64,000 nt of DNA. It comes from Aspidapion aeneum. Lineage: Eukaryota; Arthropoda; Insecta; Coleoptera; Brentidae. The translations under genes were made by a program, and so were the position numbers. Positions 19,771-30,162 of the stretch are shown in pieces (position 1 is the stretch's first letter; each line of letters starts with the position of its first letter). The notes under the pieces are model-generated. The model was given only the letters and a program-made list of their open reading frames with translations. It did not search any database and was not told the origin of the DNA. Where the stretch lies: assembly GCA_963576565.1 (NCBI GenBank), contig OY755042.1, positions 109,669,314 through 109,733,313 of the forward strand, in the 5' to 3' direction.

Positions 19771-22700
19771 TCATTCATGAGAAGTAGGAGGGGGCAGTGG
19801 GCAAAGTTTAACTAGTGGTCTTTTATAGACGCCTTTGTTAGTTTTAACCACTGCAACCCTTGGAACCTTATCAGTTCCGTAGAATAATTCGATAATTCGG
19901 CCAAGTGGCCAATCTAAAGGAGACGCATTTTCGTCTTTTATAAGCACGAGAGTACCAATAGTGACCGAGCTCATGCCCTCAAGCCACTTCGCTCTTTGCT
20001 GCAGCGTATGTAAATACTCGGTTCTCCACCGTTTCCAAAAATCCTGTTGGATTCTAACTAAAAGTTGCCACCTGTCCAATCTATTTAAAGGTATTTCTGT
20101 AAGATCGGGGTCTGGGAGAGCATTAAGAGGTTCCAAATTTAAGAAGTGACCCGGAGTAAGTACAGCTAAGTCGGTAGGGTCACTCGATAGTTCACACAGG
20201 GGACGCGAATTAAGAACACCCTCTACTTGCGCCAGAACGGTAACGAACTCTTCGTACGTTAGTAATTGTTTGCCAATCACACGCTTTAAATGAGTTTTAG
20301 TAGACATATCCGAAACCAAGTCAATGTAAACGCATTTTACGACACAGCAAATAAATAGGCAAACGTAGGATTTAACTATCTTAAAAGTACGCAACTTTGA
20401 CGTTTTAATGTCAAAAGGGCCGCAGAAATCGATTCCTACTTGTGAGAAGGGTTTGGCTTGACATAATCGAAATTTGGGCAAATTTCCCATAGGGGGTTGA
20501 AAAGCAATGGGGTTAGTTTTCCAACATGGAAGGCAACTGTGCCATATTTTGCGGACCACTCGTTTAGCAGCAAGGATCCAAAAGGATTGAAAAAATAAAA
20601 ATAAAGTGGTCTGTAATCCGCAGTGTAAATAAGTGATATGTATATCTTTAATAAGCAATGTGGTAAAAATGCAATTATTAGGTAAAAGCAAGGGGTATTT
20701 TTTGTCAAAGCATAAATCCGAATGACTCAAGCGACCGCCCACGCGTAATAAGCCCGTTTCAGCTTCCAAAAACGGATTTAACCTTTTTATTGCCCTATTG
20801 TTTATTGGCCTATTTTCTTGCAACAAACTAATTTCCTTTTTAAAATAAATAGATTGGAAATGTTTAATTATAAAAAGTAAAGCGCGATACAACTCAACAT
20901 TCGTTAAATATGGCTTCTTAATTTTATTTTTATTTTTAAAATTTTCAACAGCGCGCAAAAAAAATCCTACAATTCTTTTTATCGCGGATAGCGAACTATA
21001 TTTTTCAAATAAATTATCAATAAAACTTTTTTGCACGAAAATCGTAAGGTTCAAACTATTAATCAAATTGCGTTTTTCCTTTTGTGATTCTTCGCATGAA
21101 GGCAAATTATATTTCGTAAATGACCAGGTATCTACAGGGTCATATAAAAAATCTGGACCTTTGGACCATTGAGTAAAATTTAAAAAATCGCTTGGGTACA
21201 TCCCCCTTGACCCGCAGTCAGATATATTCATAGCCGAAGGGACATATAACCAATATTCGGGATTTATGCGTTCCTGAATGTAAGCCGCCCTATTCGCAAC
21301 ATAGGTTTTCCAGTTATGCGCAGAGCCTTTTATCCAATCTAACGCGCATTGGCTATCAGAAAACGCAAAAATATTTTCAAAAGTTATTTTACTTGAAAAA
21401 GTCTCATAAATAAAGGTTAAAAGTTTACAAAGTAAAACACAGCCGCATAGCTCTAAACGGGGAATACTTTGTCTTTTAAGGGGAGCTAATTTTGATTTAC
21501 CAGCCACAAAAAAATTCTGAATAGTATTATCCGAGTAGGTACACCGTATATAAACCACGCAGCAATAGCCAAGTTCACTGGCATCACTAAACCCTACTAA
21601 TTGAGCTGTAGTATAGTTAAAAATATTTATTTTCCTAGGAATAGTAAAATTTTGTAAAAAAGAAAGTTCAGATTTAAATTTTTCCCATTTTGACAAAACT
21701 TCCGGGGGTACCTTTTCATCCCATTGAAGACCAACAGACCAACAATACTGTACCAGTGCCTTTCCATAAAAAGTAACTGGCGTCAAGAATCCGCATGGAT
21801 CATACATTCTTGCCAGGTCACTAAGTATAGTTCTTTTGGTGCACACTGTATGTCTGCTGTCCTCAAAAGAGTAGAAAAAATGGTCTTTTACTGGATTCCA
21901 TTTTAAGCCCAGAATTTTTTGTGTATTATCGCAATCTTGATCAAAAGATAAAGCATTGGTTTGAATATGGGATTGAGGCAGATCTTGTAATAATCGGGGG
22001 TCATTACTGGTCCATTTTCTAGCCTCAAAGTTACCCTTTCCTAAGAGCTCAATTAGTTGATTTTTTAATAAAATCGCGTTTTTTAAATCGAAACTACCGG
22101 TCGTCACATCGTCAATGTACGTGGATTCCCTAAGTACCTGTGCAGCCAGGGGCAGTTCCGGGTAATCAGTGGCAAGTTGTAAAAGAGTTCGTATCGCAAG
22201 ATACGGGGAGCAGGAAACTCCAAAAAGTACAACGTTTATTTCGTAATCTGTGATAGGTTCGTGTGGCGAAAAACGCCAAAGTATTCTTTGAAATTTATGT
22301 TGACTTGGGTCAATAGCAATTCTTCTGTACATTTGTTTCAAATCGCAAGTGAAACAAACTTCATGTAATCGAAATTTAAGAATAATAGCAACTAAATCTT
22401 GTTGCAATTTAGGCCCTGTATACACAGCAGAGTTAAGAGAGACCTTATTAGCCGCATGGCTTGAGGCGTCATACACAATCCTCATAGGGGTTGTTAAGGA
22501 GTCTTTTTTAAAGACAGCATGATGACTGATGTAGAAAAAATTGTGCATCTCAGCATCCGAGGGCGGCGCAACTTTAGTCATGTGCCCCTGGTCTATATAA
22601 TCTTGCATAACCTCGGAATAAATAGAATTAAAAGATTGATTAAAAAGTAACCGTCTTTCCAACGAAAAAAATCTGCGCAAAGCAAGAGTGCGCGTGTCTC

Positions 22701-24933
22701 CAAAATCGGGAGACGTGACTTTAAGCGGCATGGAGACGATGTAACGCCCCATGGAGTCCCTTTTAGTAGTTTCCTGAAAGTATGTTTCACAAAAAACGTC
22801 CTCTGGGGCAAAATGTTTTTTGCTAGGCACTTCCTCTACTTCCCAAAACTTTTGTAGCGTAGAATCAAGAGATTGATTTTCCGATAAAGTAAAAAAAGCG
22901 CTACTTTTTAGTGAACAAGAAGAGGTTTCTTTAACTTTACCTAGAAGCGTCCAACCGAAAGAGGTATTTATACAGACAGGTTTATCAGGGCCGTTATTTA
23001 TTCTCCCGTCTTGTAAAATATAGGGAAAAATGTCATTTCCAAGTAAAAAATCGATTTTTTCCGATTTATTAAAATAGGGATCAGCCAAGGTTAAGTTATC
23101 GATAAAGTGCCAGTCCTGCAAGTTATAAGGAACTGATGGTTTATTATCACAAATTTTATCAATCACAAAAAATGGTGTATTTATTGAAAATAGAGGGTCC
23201 ACTAGGGAGCCAATAGTACAATTTATGTAAAAATTAGCAGTCGAGTTCATTTGATCTAACCCCTGTAGGGTCATTTGTATTTTGCATTTAGGTAGACCTA
23301 ATTTATTCGCGAAATTTTTTGTTATGAAACTGCTTTGGGCTCCAGAGTCCAAAATGCCACGGCCTACATGCCAATTATTAAAAACATCTTTAATTTTAAT
23401 TAGTACGGTAGAGAGCATGACCTCATGATGATTAAGTAACATGCCAACAGTAGTGCTTTGCTGACCGCTAGAGATTTGCTGACCAGTGGAAGTGGGTTGA
23501 CTTGTTGAGGTCAAAAATGGCTGACTCACGGGAATCCCAGGGAGGGCAGCGGATGTGCTCTGAATAGCTAGTACCGAAGAATGAGTAGAATCAGTATAAT
23601 TAGGGGTAGTATTATTCGTATAGTTATGAGTAGGTGACCCTTGCGCATTATTAGTTGCAAAGCATAAAAGAGAATGATGAAACTTGGCACAATGTAAGCA
23701 CCTTTTTGTGGTCTTGCACCCGATCTGCGGGTGCGCAGACGCGAGACAGTTGATACAAGCTCGTCGAGCTTTAATAATATCAAAACGCTCCTGAGGACAT
23801 TTCTGCAAAAATGAAGGACACTGGAAAATAATATGTTTACCTTGACACAGTAGGCACGAAAGGTTTTTATTATTGCTAGCATCAGTAGAGCTATTATTCT
23901 GTCGGTCTTCCGAGTTCACAAAAAATGTAGAACGGTTATTTCTATTATTAGAAGACGAAGAAAAAGTCGTAGAGCGCGTAATATTTTTACTTATTGTAGC
24001 GGGTTGAGGTTGAGGTTCCTTTTGAGGAAGAGCCTCAAGGGCAGTGCATTGCCTGGACACAAAATCTTTAAGAATATTGAATTTCGGTATTTCCGTGGAC
24101 GCGTGTTCCTTTTCAAAGGCCTTTCTGGTCGAGTTGTCTAGCCGATCTAGGAACATCATAGTTAAAATAAAGTCTGAAAGCGCCGCATTTTCCAACTTAA
24201 AGTTTTTTAAAGCCGCTAAATTTTTCGTAAAGGTGTCGATTAAATTACGTAAACCTATTGCATTTTCAGATTTAAGGGGAGTAATATTTTCCATTTTTTT
24301 CCAGTGTGTCTCGGCCCTCAGGCGTTTATTATTATACCTATCGAAAAGAGTAGAATACGCAATATGGTAATTTTCGTTAGTTATCGGTATATCTGAAATA
24401 AGGTCCAAGGGAGGGCCTTCTAAGTAAGAAACTAAAATATTAAATTTTTCTAAATTAGTGGCCTTAGTAGAGGTGTGAACCATCGTATTAAACGTTTGTT
24501 GAAAGGTGGGAAATTGTTTTAAATCACCCTTAAATGGAACCAATTTCATTTTTGGAATCAAAGTATTTTCCGAGTGGCAAACGAACGTACTATTATGATC
24601 TGGGGAAGCTATCGAGAGATCCTCACTTGCTTTTTCAAACAGTTCATAGTGAATCGTTTGAATATCTTGGGATTTTTGAAAAAAATCCTCAAAAAAAGCA
24701 TTTTCAATGGCAACTTTTGCCGCATCCGTAGCAACCAAAGTAAGCACAGAATTATGGTGTTTTTCAAAGTCCTTTTCGAATTTTTTAAGCGATCTAAACC
24801 CCACCTTAAGTTTATTATGTAAGGAAGGATCAGTTTTTGCCTTTTCAGCAGTGGAAAAAAGGTATTTTAATTGTTCCATGGCCGTATTACGTAAAACCGT
24901 GGAACGGATAATTTTTTCCTGTGTTGTAGGCAT
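19771..24933 (-). CDS. BEL/Pao gag-pol polyprotein with in-frame integrase deletion
   Basis: Encodes 1720 residues in one frame, as usual for BEL/Pao. Gag-like region ~1-300, then three Cys/His knuckles (CLLCQGKHIIFQC at 360-372, CINCLASAHPQIGC at 393-406, CLHCAKFHHSLLC at 412-424). Aspartic protease: ILDSGAQSSFI (527-537). Reverse transcriptase: FTCDLKQMYRRI (861-872), FGVSCSP (904-910), catalytic YIDD (939-942). RNase H: GFSDAS (1114-1119), RLEL (1159-1162), FSDSQ (1191-1195). Integrase zinc finger: H1432, H1437, C1467, C1470; first catalytic Asp in GIDFCGPF (1500-1507). After SDMSTKTH (~1541-1548) the protein jumps to the region normally found after the catalytic core. The second catalytic Asp and the Glu are therefore missing with the frame kept. 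The C-terminal part (LNSRPL, 1574-1579) continues intact. The ATG at 24933 is the first in the leader frame. Confidence 0.95.
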   Translation of the reverse strand: MPTTQEKIIRSTVLRNTAMEQLKYLFSTAEKAKTDPSLHNKLKVGFRSLKKFEKDFEKHHNSVLTLVATDAAKVAIENAFFEDFFQKSQDIQTIHYELFEKASEDLSIASPDHNSTFVCHSENTLIPKMKLVPFKGDLKQFPTFQQTFNTMVHTSTKATNLEKFNILVSYLEGPPLDLISDIPITNENYHIAYSTLFDRYNNKRLRAETHWKKMENITPLKSENAIGLRNLIDTFTKNLAALKNFKLENAALSDFILTMMFLDRLDNSTRKAFEKEHASTEIPKFNILKDFVSRQCTALEALPQKEPQPQPATISKNITRSTTFSSSSNNRNNRSTFFVNSEDRQNNSSTDASNNKNLSCLLCQGKHIIFQCPSFLQKCPQERFDIIKARRACINCLASAHPQIGCKTTKRCLHCAKFHHSLLCFATNNAQGSPTHNYTNNTTPNYTDSTHSSVLAIQSTSAALPGIPVSQPFLTSTSQPTSTGQQISSGQQSTTVGMLLNHHEVMLSTVLIKIKDVFNNWHVGRGILDSGAQSSFITKNFANKLGLPKCKIQMTLQGLDQMNSTANFYINCTIGSLVDPLFSINTPFFVIDKICDNKPSVPYNLQDWHFIDNLTLADPYFNKSEKIDFLLGNDIFPYILQDGRINNGPDKPVCINTSFGWTLLGKVKETSSCSLKSSAFFTLSENQSLDSTLQKFWEVEEVPSKKHFAPEDVFCETYFQETTKRDSMGRYIVSMPLKVTSPDFGDTRTLALRRFFSLERRLLFNQSFNSIYSEVMQDYIDQGHMTKVAPPSDAEMHNFFYISHHAVFKKDSLTTPMRIVYDASSHAANKVSLNSAVYTGPKLQQDLVAIILKFRLHEVCFTCDLKQMYRRIAIDPSQHKFQRILWRFSPHEPITDYEINVVLFGVSCSPYLAIRTLLQLATDYPELPLAAQVLRESTYIDDVTTGSFDLKNAILLKNQLIELLGKGNFEARKWTSNDPRLLQDLPQSHIQTNALSFDQDCDNTQKILGLKWNPVKDHFFYSFEDSRHTVCTKRTILSDLARMYDPCGFLTPVTFYGKALVQYCWSVGLQWDEKVPPEVLSKWEKFKSELSFLQNFTIPRKINIFNYTTAQLVGFSDASELGYCCVVYIRCTYSDNTIQNFFVAGKSKLAPLKRQSIPRLELCGCVLLCKLLTFIYETFSSKITFENIFAFSDSQCALDWIKGSAHNWKTYVANRAAYIQERINPEYWLYVPSAMNISDCGSRGMYPSDFLNFTQWSKGPDFLYDPVDTWSFTKYNLPSCEESQKEKRNLINSLNLTIFVQKSFIDNLFEKYSSLSAIKRIVGFFLRAVENFKNKNKIKKPYLTNVELYRALLFIIKHFQSIYFKKEISLLQENRPINNRAIKRLNPFLEAETGLLRVGGRLSHSDLCFDKKYPLLLPNNCIFTTLLIKDIHITYLHCGLQTTLFLFFQSFWILAAKRVVRKIWHSCLPCWKTNPIAFQPPMGNLPKFRLCQAKPFSQVGIDFCGPFDIKTSKLRTFKIVKSYVCLFICCVVKCVYIDLVSDMSTKTHLKRVIGKQLLTYEEFVTVLAQVEGVLNSRPLCELSSDPTDLAVLTPGHFLNLEPLNALPDPDLTEIPLNRLDRWQLLVRIQQDFWKRWRTEYLHTLQQRAKWLEGMSSVTIGTLVLIKDENASPLDWPLGRIIELFYGTDKVPRVAVVKTNKGVYKRPLVKLCPLPPPTSHE

Positions 24934-25339
24934 TATGTAGCAAATTAATTATTAATATCTTAAATGAATAGATGGCAACTACCTATGTATAGGTATATTT
25001 ATCAAAAATTTATTAACACAAAGACACCGCAGCAAAGCGAACGGCGAGAGGGCATAAAAACTGTGCGAGTTTTTTATCACCAGCTGCAGATTTGATCTCC
25101 TGTTTTTTATATATGTACTGGTCTTTTTAAAAGTATTTTAAAAGACGAAGTTTAATATTATTTTTTAATATTTATCAATATATTATATATTTTAGTATTA
25201 ATTAGCAATTAAATGCACGTAAATGCGTATATTTAAGTATTGAAAAATTTCTACACTTTGCAATAAGAAATTTACTTAGCAAATTAAGTCCTTAAAATTC
25301 CAAAAAACAGGATGATTTTAACAGGATTGAACATATCTA
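24934..25339 (-). other. Leader of the BEL/Pao element
   Basis: About 400 bp between primer-binding site and gag ATG. AT-rich, with no upstream frame of note. It is expected to hold the packaging signal. Confidence 0.6.
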
Positions 25340-25353
25340 GGAGCGAAGGACCA
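25340..25353 (-). other. Primer-binding site
   Basis: Three bases inside the 5' LTR, element sense reads TGGTCCTTCGCTCC. It starts TGG, as needed to pair with a tRNA CCA end. The tRNA was not identified by eye. Confidence 0.6.
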
Positions 25354-25356
25354 AAA

Positions 25357-25968
25357 TGAAAGGGTAGGGTTAAGGTTATTTCAGCATGGAGGGTATAAAC
25401 TAGGGTACGCGTGGTTCCAATCCTGTTTGAATCCCGGTTCTTGGGTTCAAGACACTCAATAGTAGTAAACGAAAAAATTTAAGTTAAAAAGCAAGCTCGA
25501 CTTACCTATTATTCCAGGAACGTAAATTCTGGAAGGAAACCGGCACTATCACCCGCGTGGGTATTGTTCAGAAAAAACCGCAAGGTTAAAATTGTGACGT
25601 ATATGTCGATATATGAACGACGGCTGTAGTCATGAGTGTGTGTGTGCTCGATGCTTCCTTGTTTTGGCACAGCGCGCAGCGGCTCGCGCGCCGGTGGTTT
25701 CCACACAGTCCATTCTTCAGTGCAGAAGGAAGTAGGGGTAGGAAAGGTGGAAACACCTAATAAGGGATGCAAGGAAAAGTGCGTCGAGCTTGATAATTAT
25801 TTAGAGTAAAAGTAAATTAAACGCGCAAATTTCTATTTGCAATAGTGTAGTAAAATTAACTAGAAAAACAAAAAAAAAATAATAATAATAATAATAATAC
25901 TAAATTCTAAAAACTTCCCAAAAACGTTACAAACAAAAATAAAGCAATATGAGGGCGAGAACGAACCA
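25357..25968 (-). repeat. 5' LTR of the BEL/Pao element
   Basis: 612 bp, same length as the 3' LTR and apparently identical. It should contain the promoter for element transcription toward lower coordinates. Confidence 0.95.
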
Positions 25969-26784
25969 ACACCCCTATTTAGGGGTGTTTTTTGCATTTT
26001 TAAGGGTGTTCCAACCACTGGCGGTAGCTTTAACCCTCATTTTCGTGATCAGAGGCCCAAAATACGTAGGGGACAAGTGGTCTCATCCGTTTCGCAATTT
26101 CAGGACCTTTTACCTTGATTTTAAATGGACTAAAATGTGCTAATTGGTGGGTGTCACCCGATATTTTAGCCATCCATACTACGGGTACTAAATTTGGCAC
26201 AAAAATTTTGCGGTACCTGTGAAGTTCAAATACCTAAAAAATCGTAATTTCAGAACCACAGTAGCCAGTAAAACGAGGTTTTTAAAGTTAGATTGGGAAT
26301 TATATTTTTTACAATATTTGTCATAACGTCAAAGTTCGTCAGAGTCGTAGTTTTTTAGAAATAAAAAAAATGCAGCTAGTAAAACGCGGTTTTGAAACTT
26401 AGAATGGGAATTTCATTTTCAACAAAATTTTTCATATCGTGAAAATTTGCCAGTCATAATTTTTGAAAATAGAAAATCGTAAATCTTTCAAAAATGACAG
26501 AAATTGATTAAAAATTTCATTTTCAACAAAAATAAAGCAATCTCAAAAAGCCAAGACGGCTGAGTTGTATGGATGACTATACGTGCTTACTGGTGCCAAT
26601 TTTTTAACATCACACTCCAACAACGCCTGCATTATTATTGAAAGAGAAAGTGCTGGATCAACGCGACGCCGATTTATGACCTTAATTATGCTAAATAAGC
26701 CAAAAGTGGCTCTAGGTTTGATATAAAAAAACGCTAAGTTGAAATAATAGTCCATACCGGCTGAAAAAGTTTCTTTAAATGTCG

Positions 26785-27180
26785 TAATATGAACTTTTGG
26801 CAGATTTAGAGATTTGAAGTGAAGCTTCTAAAATATTTTGTATTCATTTTGTTTTTGAAACATTCATGTTATAAAAAATCTAAAATAGTGATTTCGATGA
26901 TGTGTGAGTGATAGATTGGTAAATTTGCAAAAAAAAATTTTTTCTTCAAATTTTAGTAAAAGCCTTTTCCGACACATTGACATTTAACCATTATTCCTTA
27001 TTTCAATTAAAGGGGTAATAGTATATTTGACAAATTTTAGAAAAGAGTTTAGAATGATACATAGATCCCTAATTTTCTACGCAAAATTATTAATTATATA
27101 GGATATTTTATCATGACTACATTTGAAATCAAGTTTTCTAATTTCCGATTTGAATTTGCCGCTAAAACGCTCATTTCTAG
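26785..27180. other. No gene seen
   Basis: AT-rich unique sequence. CGATTTGAATTTGCCGC near its right end is nearly repeated at about 46177, suggesting a further short dispersed repeat. Confidence 0.5.
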
Positions 27181-27193
27181 CATGGCGTTGCAA

Positions 27194-27201
27194 TGACGTC
27201 A
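27194..27201. promoter_or_regulatory. Consensus CRE palindrome
   Basis: TGACGTCA, 86 bp upstream of the THAP-type start codon at 27288, in a short CpG-containing patch. This is the perfect CREB/ATF site, so a promoter role is plausible but inferred. Confidence 0.4.
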
Positions 27202-27287
27202 CAGGGCAGTAAACTCGCGGACAGATACACGGCATTCAAGTGTTTATTTGTTTTTGGTCTGTGTTTTCACTGTTTTTTATGTAAAAA

Positions 27288-27429
27288 AATGTCCTATACG
27301 TGGTGTGTAGTGCCTCAGTGTTCGAATACTAGCATAAAAACCCCTGAAAAACTATTTATTTATATGCCTACAGCAGTAAAAGAACGGAAAAAGTGGCTAG
27401 AACTTGCTGCGATGTTTCAAGTTTGAGGC
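27288..27429 (+). pseudogene. THAP-domain N-terminal exon (fragment)
   Basis: Forty-five codons before a stop. It begins MSYTWCVVPQCSNTS and continues FIYMPTAVKERKKWLELA. THAP zinc fingers start with a C-x(2-4)-C pair near the N-terminus, followed by a hydrophobic-x-x-P segment and a basic K/R-x-x-W helix; all three are here. The second zinc pair (C-x2-H) is missing, so this is only the first half of the domain. That matches the first exon of THAP genes and of P-type transposases, or a truncated copy. In-frame codons run upstream to 27193. No good splice donor was found at the 3' end, so it is scored as a fragment. Function as a DNA-binding protein is inferred only. Confidence 0.6.
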
Positions 27430-27637
27430 AAATCGGTTCCTAAATAGGAAAATCCGCCATTTTATTTATTTTTCTAATAAAAAAAATGTTGAATTGTATT
27501 ATACTAACCACCAAATAACTAGTTGGAAATGTTTGAAAAAGTTATGATCAAACAAATAAACAAATATATTATATGAAGCTACAAGCTAAATAAAACTGTT
27601 TAAACAATTGCCACTGGTAACATCATAAAACAAAAAA

Positions 27638-27742
27638 TCTCGCGGTGAATGGTCCCCGCAGCGAATCGGCCAGCGGCGAATTGTCCCGCGGCGAATCGGC
27701 TGCGGCGAATCGGCCGCGGCGAATTGTCCCATCCCCAATATG
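27638..27742. repeat. GCCGCGG repeat, partial copy
   Basis: CGCGGTGAATGGTCCCCGC followed by six or more GCGGCGAATCGGC/GCGGCGAATTGTCCC units. It ends GGCGAATTGTCCCATCCCC. It matches one arm of the foldback at 50643-51425, including the upstream ATCATAAAACAAAAAATCTC. Confidence 0.8.
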
Positions 27743-28091
27743 GGTTATTACTCTGAGGCTCAAACGTATTTGGCCAACCTCTAACTTAATCAGTTTCTGT
27801 TTTAATTTTTGATATTCGCTAATTCTTCACTTGAAGGCGATCGTGTTTATTGCTCATTAAAATAAATTTAGCTTGTGTTGCTCTTGCAATTGTTGTGGGC
27901 ACCGCTAGTTATTCGGCCCACTGGTTTTTGTCTCACTTTTTTGACTTTCTTCAGTTTTGTTTTGGTTTTAAAGTTTTCGCAGTCTTGGGTCAATGAATAT
28001 CGAAAGTATAATAAGCTATTATGCAAATTGAATTTCCGCCTGGTATTTAAATAAAATATTGCCAGGTTAAAGACAAATAATATTTGTTTTT
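27743..28091. other. No gene seen
   Basis: Unique-looking sequence without a coding frame. Confidence 0.5.
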
Positions 28092-28400
28092 TTACCTTCT
28101 TAGCCCGCGCTTTTGAAATAACGCCCAGTGTGTGTTATTTGGGTGTGTCCGCGTGTGTAGGTGTATGTCTGTTCGGCACACGATAGCTCCTAAACTGTTG
28201 TAAAAATAATAGATAAAATAGTGTATAATACTGATTAGATTTTGGTCAAGATTCATTAATGCTAATTGACAGTTAAAAATTGAAATTATGCTAACTTTTT
28301 AACAGAGCATCATATCAATATGCGGTTTTTGGAATATGGTTGCGCTTTTCTCAATAATTAAAAATAGCAAGTAAATATCATTTGAAAAAGACAATTATGT
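28092..28400 (+). repeat. Dispersed repeat family A, copy 3
   Basis: Diverged copy with TACCTTCTTAGCCCGCG, a GTGTGTATGT microsatellite, ATAGCTCCTAAACTG and GAGCATCATATCAATATGCG. The right end is lost. Confidence 0.75.
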
Positions 28401-28972
28401 ACTGAAAATTTCTCAATTTCTTCTATTATATTTAATGATAAAATTGCTAAAAATAACTAGTATTATAAAAATTATTATGTTTGTTAACTTAAAATTTTTT
28501 TATTGACTATCCTTCGTCCAATTGTAAAATTTTCAAGACTTACGTCTCTTTAAAGAATTTTTTTTAAACGTAATAGAGAGGCACTACATGATTTTTTGTG
28601 AATAATTGCCGAAACACGTGTTTTTTTTTGTCTTTTTTGCAAAAAAATTAACTATTCTTTTTTTTTATATTTCTTAGCTCCATAATTTTTTTTTGAATTT
28701 AAGAATGCAGGAAATACAATGCTAAATCCCAATTGGCTTTAATGGAATCAGAAAACTTTATTTTAACTTAAAAGTAGAAAGCCTTGTTAGAAACTTAACA
28801 ACCCGATAAACAACTAAAACTTCTTGAAAACTTTTAAAATTTAAGTTTTGTAGTTTTACTTCAAACTTTTTCTTTACTAAGGAAAGCTGTACGTGACTAC
28901 TGGTAAGATTGTTGCTTCTGATTTCTGTACAGGGTTATCCTAAATTAAGAATTTTGATGGCCCTTCCCAACA
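28401..28972. other. AT-rich spacer with a short dispersed block
   Basis: GAGGCACTACATGATTTTTT...GCCGAAACA (28577-28617) resembles 46910-46950, and its neighbour resembles 62770-62870. No gene. Confidence 0.45.
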
Positions 28973-30162
28973 AACAATTAAAGTTGTAACGACGAAACCC
29001 TAACTAGAAAGAATTTCTTAAAAGTAACCGCAACGTACTCCCGCTACGTATACCATACAGCGACGTTATAATTCCCTAAGTGGGGAACCAATTTCTGGTT
29101 ATAACTACTTGGCCAAGTGTTTAAAGTCACTGTAGTAACAACTACACTACTACGTCGTAGCCAGGTATCTACTACGTCGTAGAGGCTGTTTTTTTTTCCG
29201 TAATGGCATAAAAGTTGCGATGTAGTTGCAAATAATATAATCGTTTCTTTTTGGTAGAATTGTTACACAATATGGTGGACACAACAGTAAACAGACTCGC
29301 TTAGTTTTTTTGTTTGGTTATGGTTATAATATGAACTATGTTATCCAAAAGTGTGAGAATTTACGAGCAGAGGATCAAAATTCGAGTGCGACGCAAAGTT
29401 TTTTGTATAACATGCATTATATATATTGCAAAAAACCGGTGCGCCCGTAAAATTGAGCCGTTTTCTGGTAGCTGATGGAATTTTTGTGTTGTGATTTTGG
29501 AGGTTATGTTTTCATAATCGACAGTTAACTCCAACAAATGGTGCTTAAGAAGAGCATTTTTGGTAAGCTTCAACTAATTTGTTTATAAAATAGTATGGCT
29601 CTTTAATATGAGCTCATAAAACGACAACAAAAATATTAAATTTTCTTTCTTACATAAAAACATGGCGTCCCAAACTATATTCCCTGATAGTCGAAAAGGT
29701 TACTTGAAAGTAGTTGCGGCTTTAAAGTTGATCCAAAAAGTTATTTTGTCTACATTGTTACATCAGATGTTACTATGATGACACAAACTTTTGTGGTAAA
29801 AATTAAAGTTATAATGTAGTTGTCGGATACACTTGTTTGGGACTCCAATGAAGCTTAACTTTCTAGTGGTAATTAAGTAGGATATAAAAGTCAGGGCGAC
29901 TACGAAATAACGACTAAAAAGAAAGTAAAACTTTAGCAACGTCCTATTGTGGTAGAGAAGACTATCAGAATCGACTATCAAGAAACAATCCTATGAAGTA
30001 GTTTAGAGGGTCGTTTTTACGAAACATCTACTATTTCCTGATACTAAATAGTAGTTAGAACTAAAAAGTAACAAATTTTGGTTGGGATCACCACATTTCT
30101 ACTATAAGAAAGTAGCAAAGCCTTTAGAACATGTAGCCGCTACTATAAATGTTAGTTGGGTT
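28973..30162. repeat. Possible TIR element with CCCAACAAACA ends
   Basis: CCCAACAAACAATTAAAG at the left is loosely mirrored by ATAAATGTTAGTTGGG at the right (~1.2 kb). The interior is rich in TAGTAG/CTACTA words, including two CTACTACGTCGTAG copies at 29150-29182. No convincing coding frame and no clean target duplication, so this is tentative. Confidence 0.35.

Larger units (their letters stand above)
19124..25973 (-). mobile_element. BEL/Pao LTR retrotransposon, complete termini, 5-bp target duplication
   Basis: The element occupies 19129-25968 and reads right to left. ACACC flanks it on both sides (19124-19128, 25969-25973). LTRs at both ends are 612 bp each and show no difference where compared, so insertion was recent. 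Order in element sense: 5' LTR, primer-binding site, ~400-bp leader, single gag-pol frame, polypurine tract, 3' LTR. An in-frame deletion removes part of the integrase core, so this copy probably depends on integrase supplied by relatives. Confidence 0.95.
17752..26784. repeat. Large inverted repeat (~1.1-kb arms), right arm split by the BEL/Pao element
   Basis: The left arm (17752 to ~18940) is the reverse complement of ~18955-19128 joined to 25969-26784. Outer edges are CGACATTTGAAGAAACTTT and AAAGTTTCTTTAAATGTCG. Near the centre (18640-19060) a ~155-bp unit repeats, each with an internal hairpin such as ACACCCCTAAATAGGGGTGT and a GGGGCGCTGATTACGAAAAT block. The left arm keeps the sequence that the retrotransposon interrupts in the right arm. 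No protein-coding capacity was found in the repeat itself. Confidence 0.87.

Noticed and set aside
19129..25968. Envelope gene in the BEL/Pao element
   Set aside because: Only ~30 bp separate the gag-pol stop from the 3' LTR, so there is no room for env.
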